A stretch of 51,237 bases of DNA, from the NCBI GenBank assembly GCA_020721965.1, contig DYLS01000020.1:1-51237 (forward strand), in the 5' to 3' direction. Positions within the stretch are counted from its first letter, which is position 1. The number at the start of each line of letters is the position of its first letter. This document shows, piece by piece, positions 8,151 to 16,945 of this stretch. Below the pieces are notes generated by a model. That model was not told where the DNA came from and did not search any database. It saw nothing but the letters and a program-made list of their open reading frames with translations. The DNA comes from Blastopirellula marina. Its GTDB lineage: Bacteria > Planctomycetota > Planctomycetia > Pirellulales > Thermoguttaceae. The translations under genes and the position numbers were made by a program.

Positions 8151-9263
8151 ATGTGGCACTTTTGGAAACACGGCTACAGCCCCATCGGCGTAGATCTCGA
8201 CACTCGCTCGATCAAATTGGTTCAGCTCACAGCCGATGGTCGTACCCTAACTGAGGCAGTACGATCGGATCGAGCCAGCGATTCCGAGACCGAGGATACC
8301 GATGCCGTGGAACAGACTGCCCAGCGGCTTCGGAAAGCCTTATCCAAGGGGCACTTTCACGGTCGGAACGCCGTCTTCTGCATTCCCACTGCCGAGCTGG
8401 TAACGCAGAACGTGCGAGTACCTGACGGGGACCTCGCCGGGCTGAGGAGCCTGGTGGCCGACGAATGCGCAAGGCGGCTGGGGCTGACTCCAGAAACCAT
8501 GGAATTGCGTTACCTGGATGTGGGGACAGTACGTCAGGGAGAATCCGTTCGGCGTGAAGTCATCCTCCTGGGGGCACACAGCGAATCCCCAGAGCGATTG
8601 GCACAAATCGCCACGGCGGCTGGCCTGGAGTTGTGTGGGATCGATGCCGAGCCAATGGCCCTTTTGCGTTGCCGCTTGAGGCAGTTCCGGCGCGAAGAGG
8701 ACCAACTTGAACCGAAGATGTTCGTCACTATTGGGTACCGCATAACACAAATGATGATTGTACGGGATCAGCAACCCTCGTTCCTCAAGAGCGTTCCCGT
8801 AGGTGGCAAAGAGCTTGATGCGGCAGTCTGTCAAAGCCTCCAGCTTCGGCCCGAGGCCGCTCATGCCTTGCGGCGCAATTACGGTGATCGCCGGAAAAGT
8901 CATCGCGATCCTGAGGTCATGCGGAGCGTACAACAGGCGGTTGGTCCGCTTTTAGAACGCCTTGCCGCCGAAATCGGCATGGCCGTGCGTTACTTCAGTG
9001 TGACTTTTCGAGGGGAACCGCCGACAAGGGTTATCGTCGGGGGATCTGAAGCGGACGACTTGATTCGGGATTTTCTGCAACAACGAATCCACGCCACGGT
9101 CGAACTGAGTGATCCAGTTCGGGCGTTCGAGCTACGGTCGCGAGTACCACAGCCCCTGGAGTGGGAAACGGCGATCGGGCTGGCTTTGTTCGGGGTTGGA
9201 GAAAATCCTTGCAGCAGCAAACACGGTGTTTTCACAGAAACCTTGCAGGGCGCGACCCCTTGA
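8151..9263 (+). CDS. pilM: PilM-like actin-fold ATPase of pilus/secretion platform
   Basis: A 370-residue protein with the PilM signature at the N-terminus: SPIGVDLDTRSIKLVQL (phosphate-binding strand of the actin/FtsA fold). Later come FCIPTAELVTQNVRVPDGD, a region of the SHS2 type that is present in PilM, and CGIDAEPMALLRC, plus KMFVTIGYRITQMMIV and RVIVGGSEADDLI for the second nucleotide-binding half. PilM sits on the cytoplasmic face and recruits PilN. Gene order PilM-N-O-P-secretin matches type IV pilus loci, while the neighbours upstream are type II-like pseudopilins. The start ATG at 8151 has no strong ribosome binding site (GGATGGTCAAGCC). Confidence 0.88.
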   Translation: MWHFWKHGYSPIGVDLDTRSIKLVQLTADGRTLTEAVRSDRASDSETEDTDAVEQTAQRLRKALSKGHFHGRNAVFCIPTAELVTQNVRVPDGDLAGLRSLVADECARRLGLTPETMELRYLDVGTVRQGESVRREVILLGAHSESPERLAQIATAAGLELCGIDAEPMALLRCRLRQFRREEDQLEPKMFVTIGYRITQMMIVRDQQPSFLKSVPVGGKELDAAVCQSLQLRPEAAHALRRNYGDRRKSHRDPEVMRSVQQAVGPLLERLAAEIGMAVRYFSVTFRGEPPTRVIVGGSEADDLIRDFLQQRIHATVELSDPVRAFELRSRVPQPLEWETAIGLALFGVGENPCSSKHGVFTETLQGATP

Positions 9264-9316
9264 CCGGCACGATATCGCCCGTCCCGATGCACATCACTTC
9301 GGGCTGAGAGATCACG

Positions 9317-10081
9317 ATGAGTATCTATTCATACGCCGAAAGAGACTTTTTGCCCGCCGCCTATCTCGCCCAACGAAGGCGGCGACGGTCGCTGAAATTG
9401 TCGGTGCTCGCCTCGTTGGCGATCTTGATTGCCGTGATCCTGTTGAGCGGCTATCAATATCGCACGCTGCTGGCGATCCGCGCGCAAGCTGCCCGCCTCT
9501 CCGCCGAATTCATCCGTCGCACTGCCACGGCTCAAAGCCTCGAAGCCGTGACCCGGCAACTCGATGAAAAAGAGGATCGTGCCAACTGGATGGCGAGAGT
9601 AAGCTATCAGATACTGGCTTCCCTCACCCTATTCAACCTCATCACTCTCCTCCCTGATGAAATCGTCTTGGATAACATCGAATGGGAACGCATCCCTCCC
9701 AAGGAGCGACCTCCGGCCCGCCAGGCGTTGAATATGACCTCACAAGAGAACGGCCAAGAGGCTGATCAATCCGCCCTGGAACAACTTAGGCAGGATTTGG
9801 AGGAGGCCGAAATACAAATCACGCTCCACGGTCGGGCGACGAATCTTGGCACTATCCACCAGTATGTGATGGTCCTATCTCAAAGCGGCCGATTCGGCGA
9901 CGTACGACTCGACTCCGTGGAGAATGAAGACGAGCAACAAGGCCATGACGACAATGTCTTTCGAATCTCACTGCGGATGCAAGCCAGCCCTCTAGCCACG
10001 AACAATTCCAGCGAAAAGTCCTCTGCACTGCCCGTAGCTACTATTCCGCAAACATCTCTCAGACACTCCCCTGCCGAATAA
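9317..10081 (+). CDS. pilN: PilN-like inner-membrane platform protein
   Basis: A 254-residue bitopic protein: a short cytoplasmic N-terminus (MSIYSYAERDFLPAAYLAQR) that would bind PilM, a basic stop, then LSVLASLAILIAVILLSGY as the single membrane span (about residues 31-50), a coiled-coil (ALEAVTRQLDEKEDRANWM region) and a C-terminal ferredoxin-like PilN domain. The motif ASLTLFNLITLLPDEIVLDNIEW is typical of PilN. It follows PilM by 53 bases. The C-terminus after about residue 230 is low-complexity and looks non-conserved. Confidence 0.82.
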   Translation: MSIYSYAERDFLPAAYLAQRRRRRSLKLSVLASLAILIAVILLSGYQYRTLLAIRAQAARLSAEFIRRTATAQSLEAVTRQLDEKEDRANWMARVSYQILASLTLFNLITLLPDEIVLDNIEWERIPPKERPPARQALNMTSQENGQEADQSALEQLRQDLEEAEIQITLHGRATNLGTIHQYVMVLSQSGRFGDVRLDSVENEDEQQGHDDNVFRISLRMQASPLATNNSSEKSSALPVATIPQTSLRHSPAE

Positions 10082-10090
10082 AGTAGATTT

Positions 10091-10120
10091 GAATGGAACG
10101 CAAATGAATGGAACGCAAAC
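10091..10120. repeat. 15-bp tandem duplication
   Basis: GAATGGAACGCAAAT is followed directly by GAATGGAACGCAAAC, one mismatch, between the PilN-like and PilO-like genes. It is one of the set of short duplications described in the findings. Confidence 0.9.
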
Positions 10121-10196
10121 GCAGCCCCGGCCGGAGTCCGCGCGGACCCGCTGCTTTGTTCAGAATCCATTTGGCTAGCCTCTATTGGTTAAGAGT

Positions 10197-10742
10197 ATGG
10201 GCAAGCATCTGCCATCGATAAAAAAAAGAGGACTCTTTGTGCTAGCCGCATTGCTGGCGGCTTATGTAGCACTTTGGCTAGTGCCAACAATCCGCGAGAC
10301 AAACGCCACGCGGGACCGTCTTTTCAAACTACAGGGGCAATCAGGCGGCGGATCCACCGTAGACGAAAAGATTCGGTTGGTCACAGCGCATTTGCACGCC
10401 GTCGACGAATTCTTGGCGCCATTTCATACCGATAACTCGCCGGAAGTAGCGCTTTCCGCATTTTTGCGAGATGCGACGCTGGCTGGCGAGCAGGCGGGCA
10501 TCAGCTTTTCTCGACTCGCCCCACGCTCCATGCGCAAAGTGGCTTGGATGACTGTAAACGAGGTCGAATTTGAGTTTTCCGGCAAGACCCAGAATATCCT
10601 CCAATTCCTCCGAACGTTGGAAAACCGTAACCGAAAGGCCGTGGTCAAAACGCTACGGTTGACGCGAGAAACGGACGAAGAGGAGATCACGTGCCAGGCT
10701 GAGTTGATGGTGTTTTCCGATAATTCTGGATATTCCGATTAG
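10197..10742 (+). CDS. pilO: PilO/GspM-like inner-membrane platform protein
   Basis: About 181 residues from ATG 10197 (TTG 10185 would add four). One membrane segment, GLFVLAALLAAYVALWLV, is followed by a coiled-coil linker and a small alpha/beta domain (VEFEFSGKTQNILQFLRTLEN, KTLRLTRE) matching the ferredoxin-like fold of PilO/GspM. The motif FSGKTQNILQFLRTLE is the usual helix of this domain. It is expected to heterodimerise with the PilN-like protein in the periplasm. Identification relies on position and fold pattern more than on sequence identity. Confidence 0.7.
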   Translation: MGKHLPSIKKRGLFVLAALLAAYVALWLVPTIRETNATRDRLFKLQGQSGGGSTVDEKIRLVTAHLHAVDEFLAPFHTDNSPEVALSAFLRDATLAGEQAGISFSRLAPRSMRKVAWMTVNEVEFEFSGKTQNILQFLRTLENRNRKAVVKTLRLTRETDEEEITCQAELMVFSDNSGYSD

Positions 10743-10810
10743 CGAAATCAGGTGAAATTTTCCGATATGAAGATGAGGAGGCCGCCACCAAGCACGGCCT
10801 TGTGTAGCTA

Positions 10811-11557
10811 ATGGCAAAAAAGAAAAATTGGGTAACCGTACTGGTCAAGGAGGCAAGACGCAACCCCGCCAAGGCGGCACTGCTTGCAGCGCTAGCAATT
10901 GTGGCCTGCTACTTGTGGGGGGGACGCATTCTTCATGTGGCCGGGAGCGCGGACGGTTCGCCTGCAACAGCCAGCCTTGCAAATGGGGTGGCTGCGAGCT
11001 CTGCGTCAACGAATGAGGTTGTGGAAACGAGCGTTGGTCAGGTCAATCCCATGATGCCCGAAGCAAACGCCAGCAGGATTGGCCAGGATGCATCGACGAG
11101 GAAGCCGATTTGGATCCGATTCCAAGAGTGGTCATCTCAGCAACAGGGCCAGGATGCGATTACGACCTCATTATGGCGAGATCCGTTCCAGGCCCCGGTC
11201 GCTCCTCCGTCGATAACCGCCTCTCAAGAACCGCCCGAAGCGACCGCGCAGGTTGATGTAGACCAGACTGTACGCCCCGACGACTTGGGCCTCCAATTGC
11301 GAGCCGTGATCGCGGGGCCGCGTTGTCGTCTCGCCATTTTGGGGGAACAGGTAGTCGGCGAAGGCGAGCAAATCGTTTTGCATCACAAAGGGCACGCCAT
11401 CACCATTCGCATCGCGAAGATTGGTAAGGATAACATGTCGATCATCATCGGCCAGGAAGCGTACGAATTGCGGCTCCCCCCCGTCACGGACATCGATGCT
11501 CCTCGTGCTGATACCACGGCGACGCAATCGCGGGACCAATTCAGCGACCGGCTTTAA
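10811..11557 (+). CDS. PilP/GspC-like periplasmic linker protein
   Basis: A 248-residue protein with a basic N-terminus (MAKKKNWVTVLVKEARR), a membrane span (AALLAALAIVACYLWGG), a low-complexity periplasmic linker and a C-terminal small beta domain: LGLQLRAVIAGPRCRLAIL, GEQVVGEGEQIV, then ITIRIAKIGKDNMSIII. This is the homology-region fold shared by GspC and PilP, which touches the secretin N0 domain. Unlike PilP of Pseudomonas it has no lipobox and is membrane-anchored like GspC. It precedes the secretin by 62 bases, as expected for a PilP/GspC role. Confidence 0.7.
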   Translation: MAKKKNWVTVLVKEARRNPAKAALLAALAIVACYLWGGRILHVAGSADGSPATASLANGVAASSASTNEVVETSVGQVNPMMPEANASRIGQDASTRKPIWIRFQEWSSQQQGQDAITTSLWRDPFQAPVAPPSITASQEPPEATAQVDVDQTVRPDDLGLQLRAVIAGPRCRLAILGEQVVGEGEQIVLHHKGHAITIRIAKIGKDNMSIIIGQEAYELRLPPVTDIDAPRADTTATQSRDQFSDRL

Positions 11558-11619
11558 CGATTTGGCAACGGTGGGAATCCTTACGATGGGGCAGGAGGAT
11601 ATCCCGGTCAAGGACGACC

Positions 11620-13938
11620 ATGAAAGCTCTACTCCCAATCATTAGTATGGCGGTCTTCGTCGCGGCGGGTGTCGCCTTGGCTGCCTGGTTATCTTTCGGG
11701 AAGGCGCCGCTGCCCTTTGGCCTATCAGGCTCCGCGATTCCCGATTCGATCCTTGGCCCGGCCGAGGCACCCAGCAACCGGACGCAAGCCAGCTCATCCC
11801 TCGGCTCTGCCCGCCAGCCCCTGGACCGACTCTCCGCCTCACCATCACGGGGCCTCACGACGGAGCAAAACGCGGCAATTGATTATCAGGCCGATGATTA
11901 TCAGGCCAACGCGGCTATCCACCAGAAACGGCCCCCTGGCCACCCAGCGAGCTTGAACCTTCCCGGCGTTGCTTCAGTCCCAGCCCGTGGCCTCAACGTT
12001 GTGGGAAAGCCGAGCGGTCCGTCCCCGACAAGTATCGCGGACTCCATGTCCCCGCCAAGTGGAAATGCTCGCTCGTCCGCGGAGCTCTCGGCAGCACGCA
12101 TCGCAGCAACGCATCGGTCCCCCAACCTTGCCGCAGGCACGGTAGCCCCGGCCGAGTGGGCGAGCACGAAGGCTCAAGGCTCCCTCGTCGTTCCTTGCGA
12201 TACGTCGTTTGGTGCTTCGGCCGACATGGGTGGCAAGGTGGAGGTCGCATCGCTCCAGGAGGAGCTGCCCCCGCCAAAAGCATCGTCTCTCCCGTCGCCA
12301 GTCGGATCCGCACAAATCGAAGTCCCGCAAAACGATGGCCTGGTCCTGCAATTCCGGGAAACGGACCTCCGCGACGCCTTGCACGCCTTGGCTCGACAAC
12401 TGAACCTCAACGTGCTGATGTCGAACAATGTGCAAGGCAAGGTCACAGCCTCGCTGAACGGATTGTCTCCGGAAGACGCCCTGTCCGCCGTCGTCGCGGC
12501 TCATGGCTTGGCCCTTCACCGCCAAGGAGACCTCGTCTATGTGGGAACACCCGCCGACATCCAGACCATGTTGCAGACCAAGGACGTGATCACCACACGC
12601 GTTTACCGACCCAATTACGTGACGGCGAAAGAAATCAAAACGCTCGTGGAGCCGCTGTTGACGCCGGAAATCGGCAAGGTCACGTTGTCCACGGCGGCCG
12701 AGGTCGGTATTGCCCCCGATCCAACCCAGGCGGGCGGAAACGCCTTCGCCGGCGTGGATATCGTTCTGGTGCGTGATTACGAGACCGTTCTCAAACAGGT
12801 GGGTCGCATCGTGGCAGAGGTCGACGTCCGTCCCGCGCAGGTCGCCATCGAGGCCATGATCGTCAGCGTGAATCTGGACGACAAGGACCAATTCGGTGTC
12901 AGCTTCGAGTTATTGCGGAACAAGGGGCACATTCGGCTCGGCTGGGGATTTCCTCCCACCGACCTGGACCAGATCGCTTTCGACAGTGGTCTCAAGGTCG
13001 CCTACCTGGACGCCAGCGTTTCCAGCTTCATCACGGCCTTGGAATCGATCGGAGATACCAACGTCATCGCCAGCCCGCGTCTGTTGGTGCTAAACAAGCA
13101 CCGCGCGGAAATCTTGATCGGTAAGGAATTGGGGTATGTCAGCACTACGATTACAGAAACAAGCGCCTCGCAAACCGTGGACTTTTTGAAGGTGGGTGCT
13201 CAGCTCATCATTCGGCCCTTCATCTCGAATGACGGTTTGATCCGCATGGAGGTGCATCCCGAACTTTCCACCGGATCGGTACAGATTACCAACAACTTTA
13301 CGGTTCCCAACAAAGATACGACCCAGGTCACGACCAATATCATGGTCCCCGACGGGGCTACGGTCATCATCGGCGGGTTGATGCGAGAAGACCTTCAGAC
13401 GAGTAGTTCGCAGCTCCCCTTTCTGGGGAATCTGCCGCTCGTCGGTGCGGTATTCCGAAACAAAACCGAAACGACGGGAAAGCAAGAGATCATCGTGCTG
13501 ATTACGCCGCACATCATGGGCGACTATCCGTTGGCGATGGAAGGCAGCCGCAGCGCCATGCAAAATCTGAGGCGGCAAGAAACCTACGCGGACACCATGA
13601 GCCCGCTCGGCAAACGATCCGCCGCGCGTCATTACCTACAACGTGCACGAGAGGCTGCCGCCGCCGGAAGAGTCCTCATTGCGATGCGTTTCGCCAATCT
13701 TGCTGTACGATTCGACCCGACCAATCTCGAAGCCATTGCGTTTCGCGACTCGCTACGGGGTGTCTGTCCACCCGACGCAGTGGAAGCAGCGATCCCACTC
13801 TCTTCTGCCGAGTTGGATCGCGAAGAACTGTCGCCCGAGCTTCTGGATGCGTTGGAAGCGACACCCCCAACAGGGTCCATGCCTCCGCCGCCGCCACCCG
13901 CCCGCGATGATTCTGCCGAGGAGGTTCCCCACTCGTGA
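11620..13938 (+). CDS. Secretin (GspD/PilQ family outer-membrane pore)
   Basis: A 772-residue protein. Residues 1-27 form an N-terminal hydrophobic signal; about residues 30-240 are low-complexity Ser/Pro/Ala. An N0/STN-type domain follows (VLQFRETDLRDALHALARQ, LSPEDALSAVVAAHGL), then an N1/NolW-like domain (TRVYRPNYVTAKEIKTLV), then the secretin beta barrel: NVIASPRLLVLNKHRAEI, VGAQLIIRPFISNDG, VPDGATVIIGGLMRED and LPFLGNLPLVGAVFRN. After the barrel there is an unusual tail of about 120 residues with a TPR-like helix pair (YLQRAREAAAAGRVLIAMRF) and a polyproline run. An in-frame 15-bp duplication (11881-11910, DYQAD/DYQAN) lies in the linker. The stop overlaps the TPR lipoprotein start. Confidence 0.92.
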   Translation: MKALLPIISMAVFVAAGVALAAWLSFGKAPLPFGLSGSAIPDSILGPAEAPSNRTQASSSLGSARQPLDRLSASPSRGLTTEQNAAIDYQADDYQANAAIHQKRPPGHPASLNLPGVASVPARGLNVVGKPSGPSPTSIADSMSPPSGNARSSAELSAARIAATHRSPNLAAGTVAPAEWASTKAQGSLVVPCDTSFGASADMGGKVEVASLQEELPPPKASSLPSPVGSAQIEVPQNDGLVLQFRETDLRDALHALARQLNLNVLMSNNVQGKVTASLNGLSPEDALSAVVAAHGLALHRQGDLVYVGTPADIQTMLQTKDVITTRVYRPNYVTAKEIKTLVEPLLTPEIGKVTLSTAAEVGIAPDPTQAGGNAFAGVDIVLVRDYETVLKQVGRIVAEVDVRPAQVAIEAMIVSVNLDDKDQFGVSFELLRNKGHIRLGWGFPPTDLDQIAFDSGLKVAYLDASVSSFITALESIGDTNVIASPRLLVLNKHRAEILIGKELGYVSTTITETSASQTVDFLKVGAQLIIRPFISNDGLIRMEVHPELSTGSVQITNNFTVPNKDTTQVTTNIMVPDGATVIIGGLMREDLQTSSSQLPFLGNLPLVGAVFRNKTETTGKQEIIVLITPHIMGDYPLAMEGSRSAMQNLRRQETYADTMSPLGKRSAARHYLQRAREAAAAGRVLIAMRFANLAVRFDPTNLEAIAFRDSLRGVCPPDAVEAAIPLSSAELDREELSPELLDALEATPPTGSMPPPPPPARDDSAEEVPHS
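11881..11910. repeat. 15-bp in-frame tandem duplication in the secretin linker
   Basis: GATTATCAGGCCGAT is followed by GATTATCAGGCCAAC, giving DYQAD then DYQAN in the disordered N-terminal linker. Confidence 0.9.
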
Positions 13939-14708
13939 CGCGTGCCGCTCTGTCGCCACATCGAGGACACCGCTTCGCCCAACCCGCTGGGTTAGCGACG
14001 GCTTGCGCGCTATGCGTGCTGCTCGGCTGCCAGACAACGGCATCGCGGATCGAAAACCCTCGCATTACCCATGAATCGCCCACTTCTCTCACCGATATCC
14101 GTGCTTTGCGTCAAGAACGCCGTGAGCAAGTACGTCAAGATATACAGCAGGCGTACGGGCAAGCCGTATTGGCCCAAGCCGAAAGCCCCCCTTTCACTGC
14201 CAGAAATGATTCCACTGCCGACCGCAGTACTATCGTAAGGGCATCAGCCGAATTCACCTTCAGCGAATCCAACGATGACCGGCCGCCGGACGACCCCGCC
14301 GCATGGGAGAAAGCCCTTGCCGAAGCCATCGCAGAGGTTGCCGCCGGCGACGAACCAGCGGGCTTGGTGCGACTCCAAGATTTAATCGAACGGCATGACC
14401 GTGCCCCCATGGTGGTCCATGCCGCAGCTATCCGATTGTTGCGTATCAACCGTGCGGATTTGATCGTGGAAAGGCTTATGCCGGTTATTCAAGATTTGCC
14501 GGCAGACGCGCGTCTCTATCAGGTGCTCGGCCTGGCCTTGTACCGAACAAAGCGATACCCGGAGGCAGAAACTGTTCTGCTCAAGTCCTTGGAATTGGAC
14601 AACTCCCTCGCTCTAACCTACCTTTTCTTGGGGAGTACTGCGGAAAAGCTGCAAAAGCCGCAAGATGCGAGACGCTATTTCGAGAAGGCATCGAAACTCG
14701 GCCTTTGA
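13935..14708 (+). CDS. TPR lipoprotein, pilotin-like
   Basis: A 257-residue protein with a GTG start that overlaps the secretin stop in a four-base GTGA arrangement. The signal ends with the lipobox LLGC (Cys at about residue 32), so a lipid-anchored envelope protein is predicted. The C-terminal half has at least two TPR units: LYQVLGLALYRTKRYPEAET and LALTYLFLGSTAEKLQKPQ. Outer-membrane TPR lipoproteins such as PilF/PilW assist secretin assembly, and translational coupling to the secretin supports a similar job here; that assignment is inference. The central region is acidic and not recognised. Confidence 0.8.
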   Translation: MTRAALSPHRGHRFAQPAGLATACALCVLLGCQTTASRIENPRITHESPTSLTDIRALRQERREQVRQDIQQAYGQAVLAQAESPPFTARNDSTADRSTIVRASAEFTFSESNDDRPPDDPAAWEKALAEAIAEVAAGDEPAGLVRLQDLIERHDRAPMVVHAAAIRLLRINRADLIVERLMPVIQDLPADARLYQVLGLALYRTKRYPEAETVLLKSLELDNSLALTYLFLGSTAEKLQKPQDARRYFEKASKLGL

Positions 14709-14954
14709 AGGGATGGTGTCTCCAACGCTCAGGTAGTGGCTGCCTTGCGGTCAAACCGAGGGCGGCCCAGGCCCCCCTCGCTGGCGGTCGGCGGTTCGCC
14801 TCCTTCACGTGAGCAGAATGGAAGGACCGGCCGTGACGGCACGCTTCGTGGCGCATCCGCCGCGACTCGCGGCAGTTTTCTCGGTCGGAAACACCCCCGC
14901 AAGCGAAATCCTTTGGAGTTGTGATCTAAAAGGGAATAGAAGGACGTCGTCCCT

Positions 14955-16436
14955 ATGTCGGCTATCGAGGGAGCATCACGGTTGCTGCACCACGCGTTAC
15001 CCGTTCGGGATGCCATAGAGGCCCTACCCGTGGCTCAGTTCCCGAACCTCGGGATGGGGTGGCTGATCGTGTTGATGTCGGCGATCCTCCCGACGGCAAT
15101 CGTTGCGGCGGTCATGTACACCTACATGCGCCGTCGCGACCAGCGGTTTCTTACGCAGCTCGAAGATCTTGCCCAGACAGCACTAACGTCCGCTGATCAC
15201 TGGGAAAGTGCGGCCGGGCTAACAATCCCCAAGCCGTTTGCCGCGGTCTTGGAACCGCTTTTCCACCGCGTTTCGGCAACCGCAGAGCAGATCGCAGCAT
15301 CGGAGCAACTTCAGACGGCCTCGGAAATCAAGAACCGGCGATTGATCGCGGAGGTAGCTCGGCTCAAAGCCGTGATCGATTGGCTTCCCGATCCGATCTT
15401 GATTTGCGACGCGGCGGAGAATCTCAGCTTCGCCAACAGCGCTGCCCGAACCCTCTTCGCAATGGATTCCGACACTGTGGAAACGCATGCTTTGGGTACG
15501 CTGATGCGGGCACAATCGCTGTGGGAACTGCTCTCCACAATGCTTCGTCGTCAGAGTACTTCGGGACAATGCGCCACGTGGGAGGGCGAATGGCCCGATG
15601 GCACGCGTCGCCGCTATCAGATTCACGTCTATCACGCCACGCCGCAGTCGGAAGGTACAGCCCCTGTTGGCGACAAATCCATCACCGTTATCGTGTTTCG
15701 CGACACGGCGGCATTGGACGATCTGCGCCGGCGTCACGCCGAATTCGTTTCGTCCGTCAGCCATGAGATGAAAACGCCGCTGGCCGCGATTCGAGCGTAC
15801 GTGGAACTGCTCGTGGACGGTGACGCCAGTGACGAGCAGACACGCGACGAATTTCTCGCGATCATCGACTCGCAAACAACACGCCTCCAGAGATTGATCG
15901 AGAACCTGCTCAATTTGGCCCGAATCGAAGCTGGGATCATCAAAGTGAATAAAGAGCCGCGGTCGCTCAACGAACTCTTGCAAGAGGCAGCCAGCGTGGT
16001 AGAACCGCAGGCCACAATGAAACGCATCGAACTGCGTCAAGAGTTGAGTCCGCTTTACTTGCCCGTGCTGGCCGACAAGGACCTGCTTTTGCAAGCGGCG
16101 ATCAACCTGCTCTCCAACGCTGTGAAATACACGCCCGAGGGAGGCACGGTAACGCTGCGAAGCCGCCTCGCTGACGAGGGAGTGATCTTTGAGGTTGCCG
16201 ACACGGGCGTCGGTCTCTCGCCCGAGGACTGTGAGCGTATCTTCGAACGCTTCTATCGCGTGGAAAAGAACAAGGAGATGGCTCCCGGCACGGGGCTGGG
16301 ACTGCCCTTGGCCAAGCATATCGTGGAGGACGTTCATCGCGGCAAACTGAGTGTGACCAGCCGGTTAGGCGAGGGGAGCACATTCCGTGTCTTGCTGCCG
16401 CGCGCATCGCAACAGACCGTGGGAGCTGCAAGCTGA
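14955..16436 (+). CDS. Membrane sensor histidine kinase (PhoR-like)
   Basis: A 493-residue kinase. A hydrophobic segment (about residues 34-58, MGWLIVLMSAILPTAIVAAV) anchors it; a helical linker leads to a PAS-like domain (VIDWLPDPILICDAAENLSF). The phosphoacceptor region is FVSSVSHEMKTPLAAIRAYV, with His at about residue 270. Downstream boxes are intact: AAINLLSNAVKYTPEGG (N), EVADTGVGLS (G1), FERFYRV (F) and GTGLGLPLAKHIVED (G2). There is only a tiny periplasmic part, so the signal is probably cytoplasmic or membrane-derived. The receiver gene follows after 26 bases. Position inside the secretion locus suggests it controls, or is controlled by, that machine. Confidence 0.92.
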   Translation: MSAIEGASRLLHHALPVRDAIEALPVAQFPNLGMGWLIVLMSAILPTAIVAAVMYTYMRRRDQRFLTQLEDLAQTALTSADHWESAAGLTIPKPFAAVLEPLFHRVSATAEQIAASEQLQTASEIKNRRLIAEVARLKAVIDWLPDPILICDAAENLSFANSAARTLFAMDSDTVETHALGTLMRAQSLWELLSTMLRRQSTSGQCATWEGEWPDGTRRRYQIHVYHATPQSEGTAPVGDKSITVIVFRDTAALDDLRRRHAEFVSSVSHEMKTPLAAIRAYVELLVDGDASDEQTRDEFLAIIDSQTTRLQRLIENLLNLARIEAGIIKVNKEPRSLNELLQEAASVVEPQATMKRIELRQELSPLYLPVLADKDLLLQAAINLLSNAVKYTPEGGTVTLRSRLADEGVIFEVADTGVGLSPEDCERIFERFYRVEKNKEMAPGTGLGLPLAKHIVEDVHRGKLSVTSRLGEGSTFRVLLPRASQQTVGAAS

Positions 16437-16462
16437 TACCGAAGCCAGTTCAGGAAAAGGTC

Positions 16463-16861
16463 ATGGATTTGCAAAAGACGATACTTCTTTGCGACGACGA
16501 ACCAGCCATTTTGAAGGCCGCGGAGTTCAAGTTGTGTAGCGCAGGTCTCCGCGTGCTGACTGCCAACGACGGAGAGGCAGCTTGGGAGATCGTCTGCCGC
16601 GATTACCCCGACCTGGTCATCAGCGACTGCCAAATGCCGCGTTTGGACGGCATCGGGCTGCTGCGACGGCTTCGCGGCGACGCGCGATTTGCCGCCCTGC
16701 CCGTCATCTTGCTCACAGCCAAAGGCTTTGAACTGGACAAATCGCAACTACAAGATGAGCTGAACGTCATGGATGTCCTGCCAAAGCCCTTCAGCCCACG
16801 CGAGATTTTGGCGCGGGCCACGGCGATCCTCGAAAAACAGGCCCTATCCCAACAACAATAA
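16463..16861 (+). CDS. Stand-alone response regulator receiver protein
   Basis: A 132-residue CheY-like protein without an output domain. The acidic pocket (CDDE, residues 10-13), phospho-acceptor Asp55 in LVISDCQMPRLDG, the LLTAKG threonine and the LPKPFSP lysine are all present. It is almost certainly phosphorylated by the histidine kinase 26 bases upstream. With no DNA-binding domain it must act by binding a protein. The nearest candidates are the STAS protein and the GspE-like ATPase encoded next; that is inference. Confidence 0.93.
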   Translation: MDLQKTILLCDDEPAILKAAEFKLCSAGLRVLTANDGEAAWEIVCRDYPDLVISDCQMPRLDGIGLLRRLRGDARFAALPVILLTAKGFELDKSQLQDELNVMDVLPKPFSPREILARATAILEKQALSQQQ

Positions 16862-16945
16862 CAACCGTTGCCAAGACGGCGGCCGTCGCGGAGGCGATGG
16901 ACGCATTGGGCCACGGAATCAAGTCCAACGTCCGAGGCAACAACG

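Noticed and set aside
11974-12891. 305-codon minus-strand open frame
   Set aside because: Antisense to the secretin gene; composition follows the GC-rich third positions of the real gene.
15219-16337. 372-codon minus-strand open frame
   Set aside because: Antisense shadow of the histidine kinase, which has all kinase boxes.
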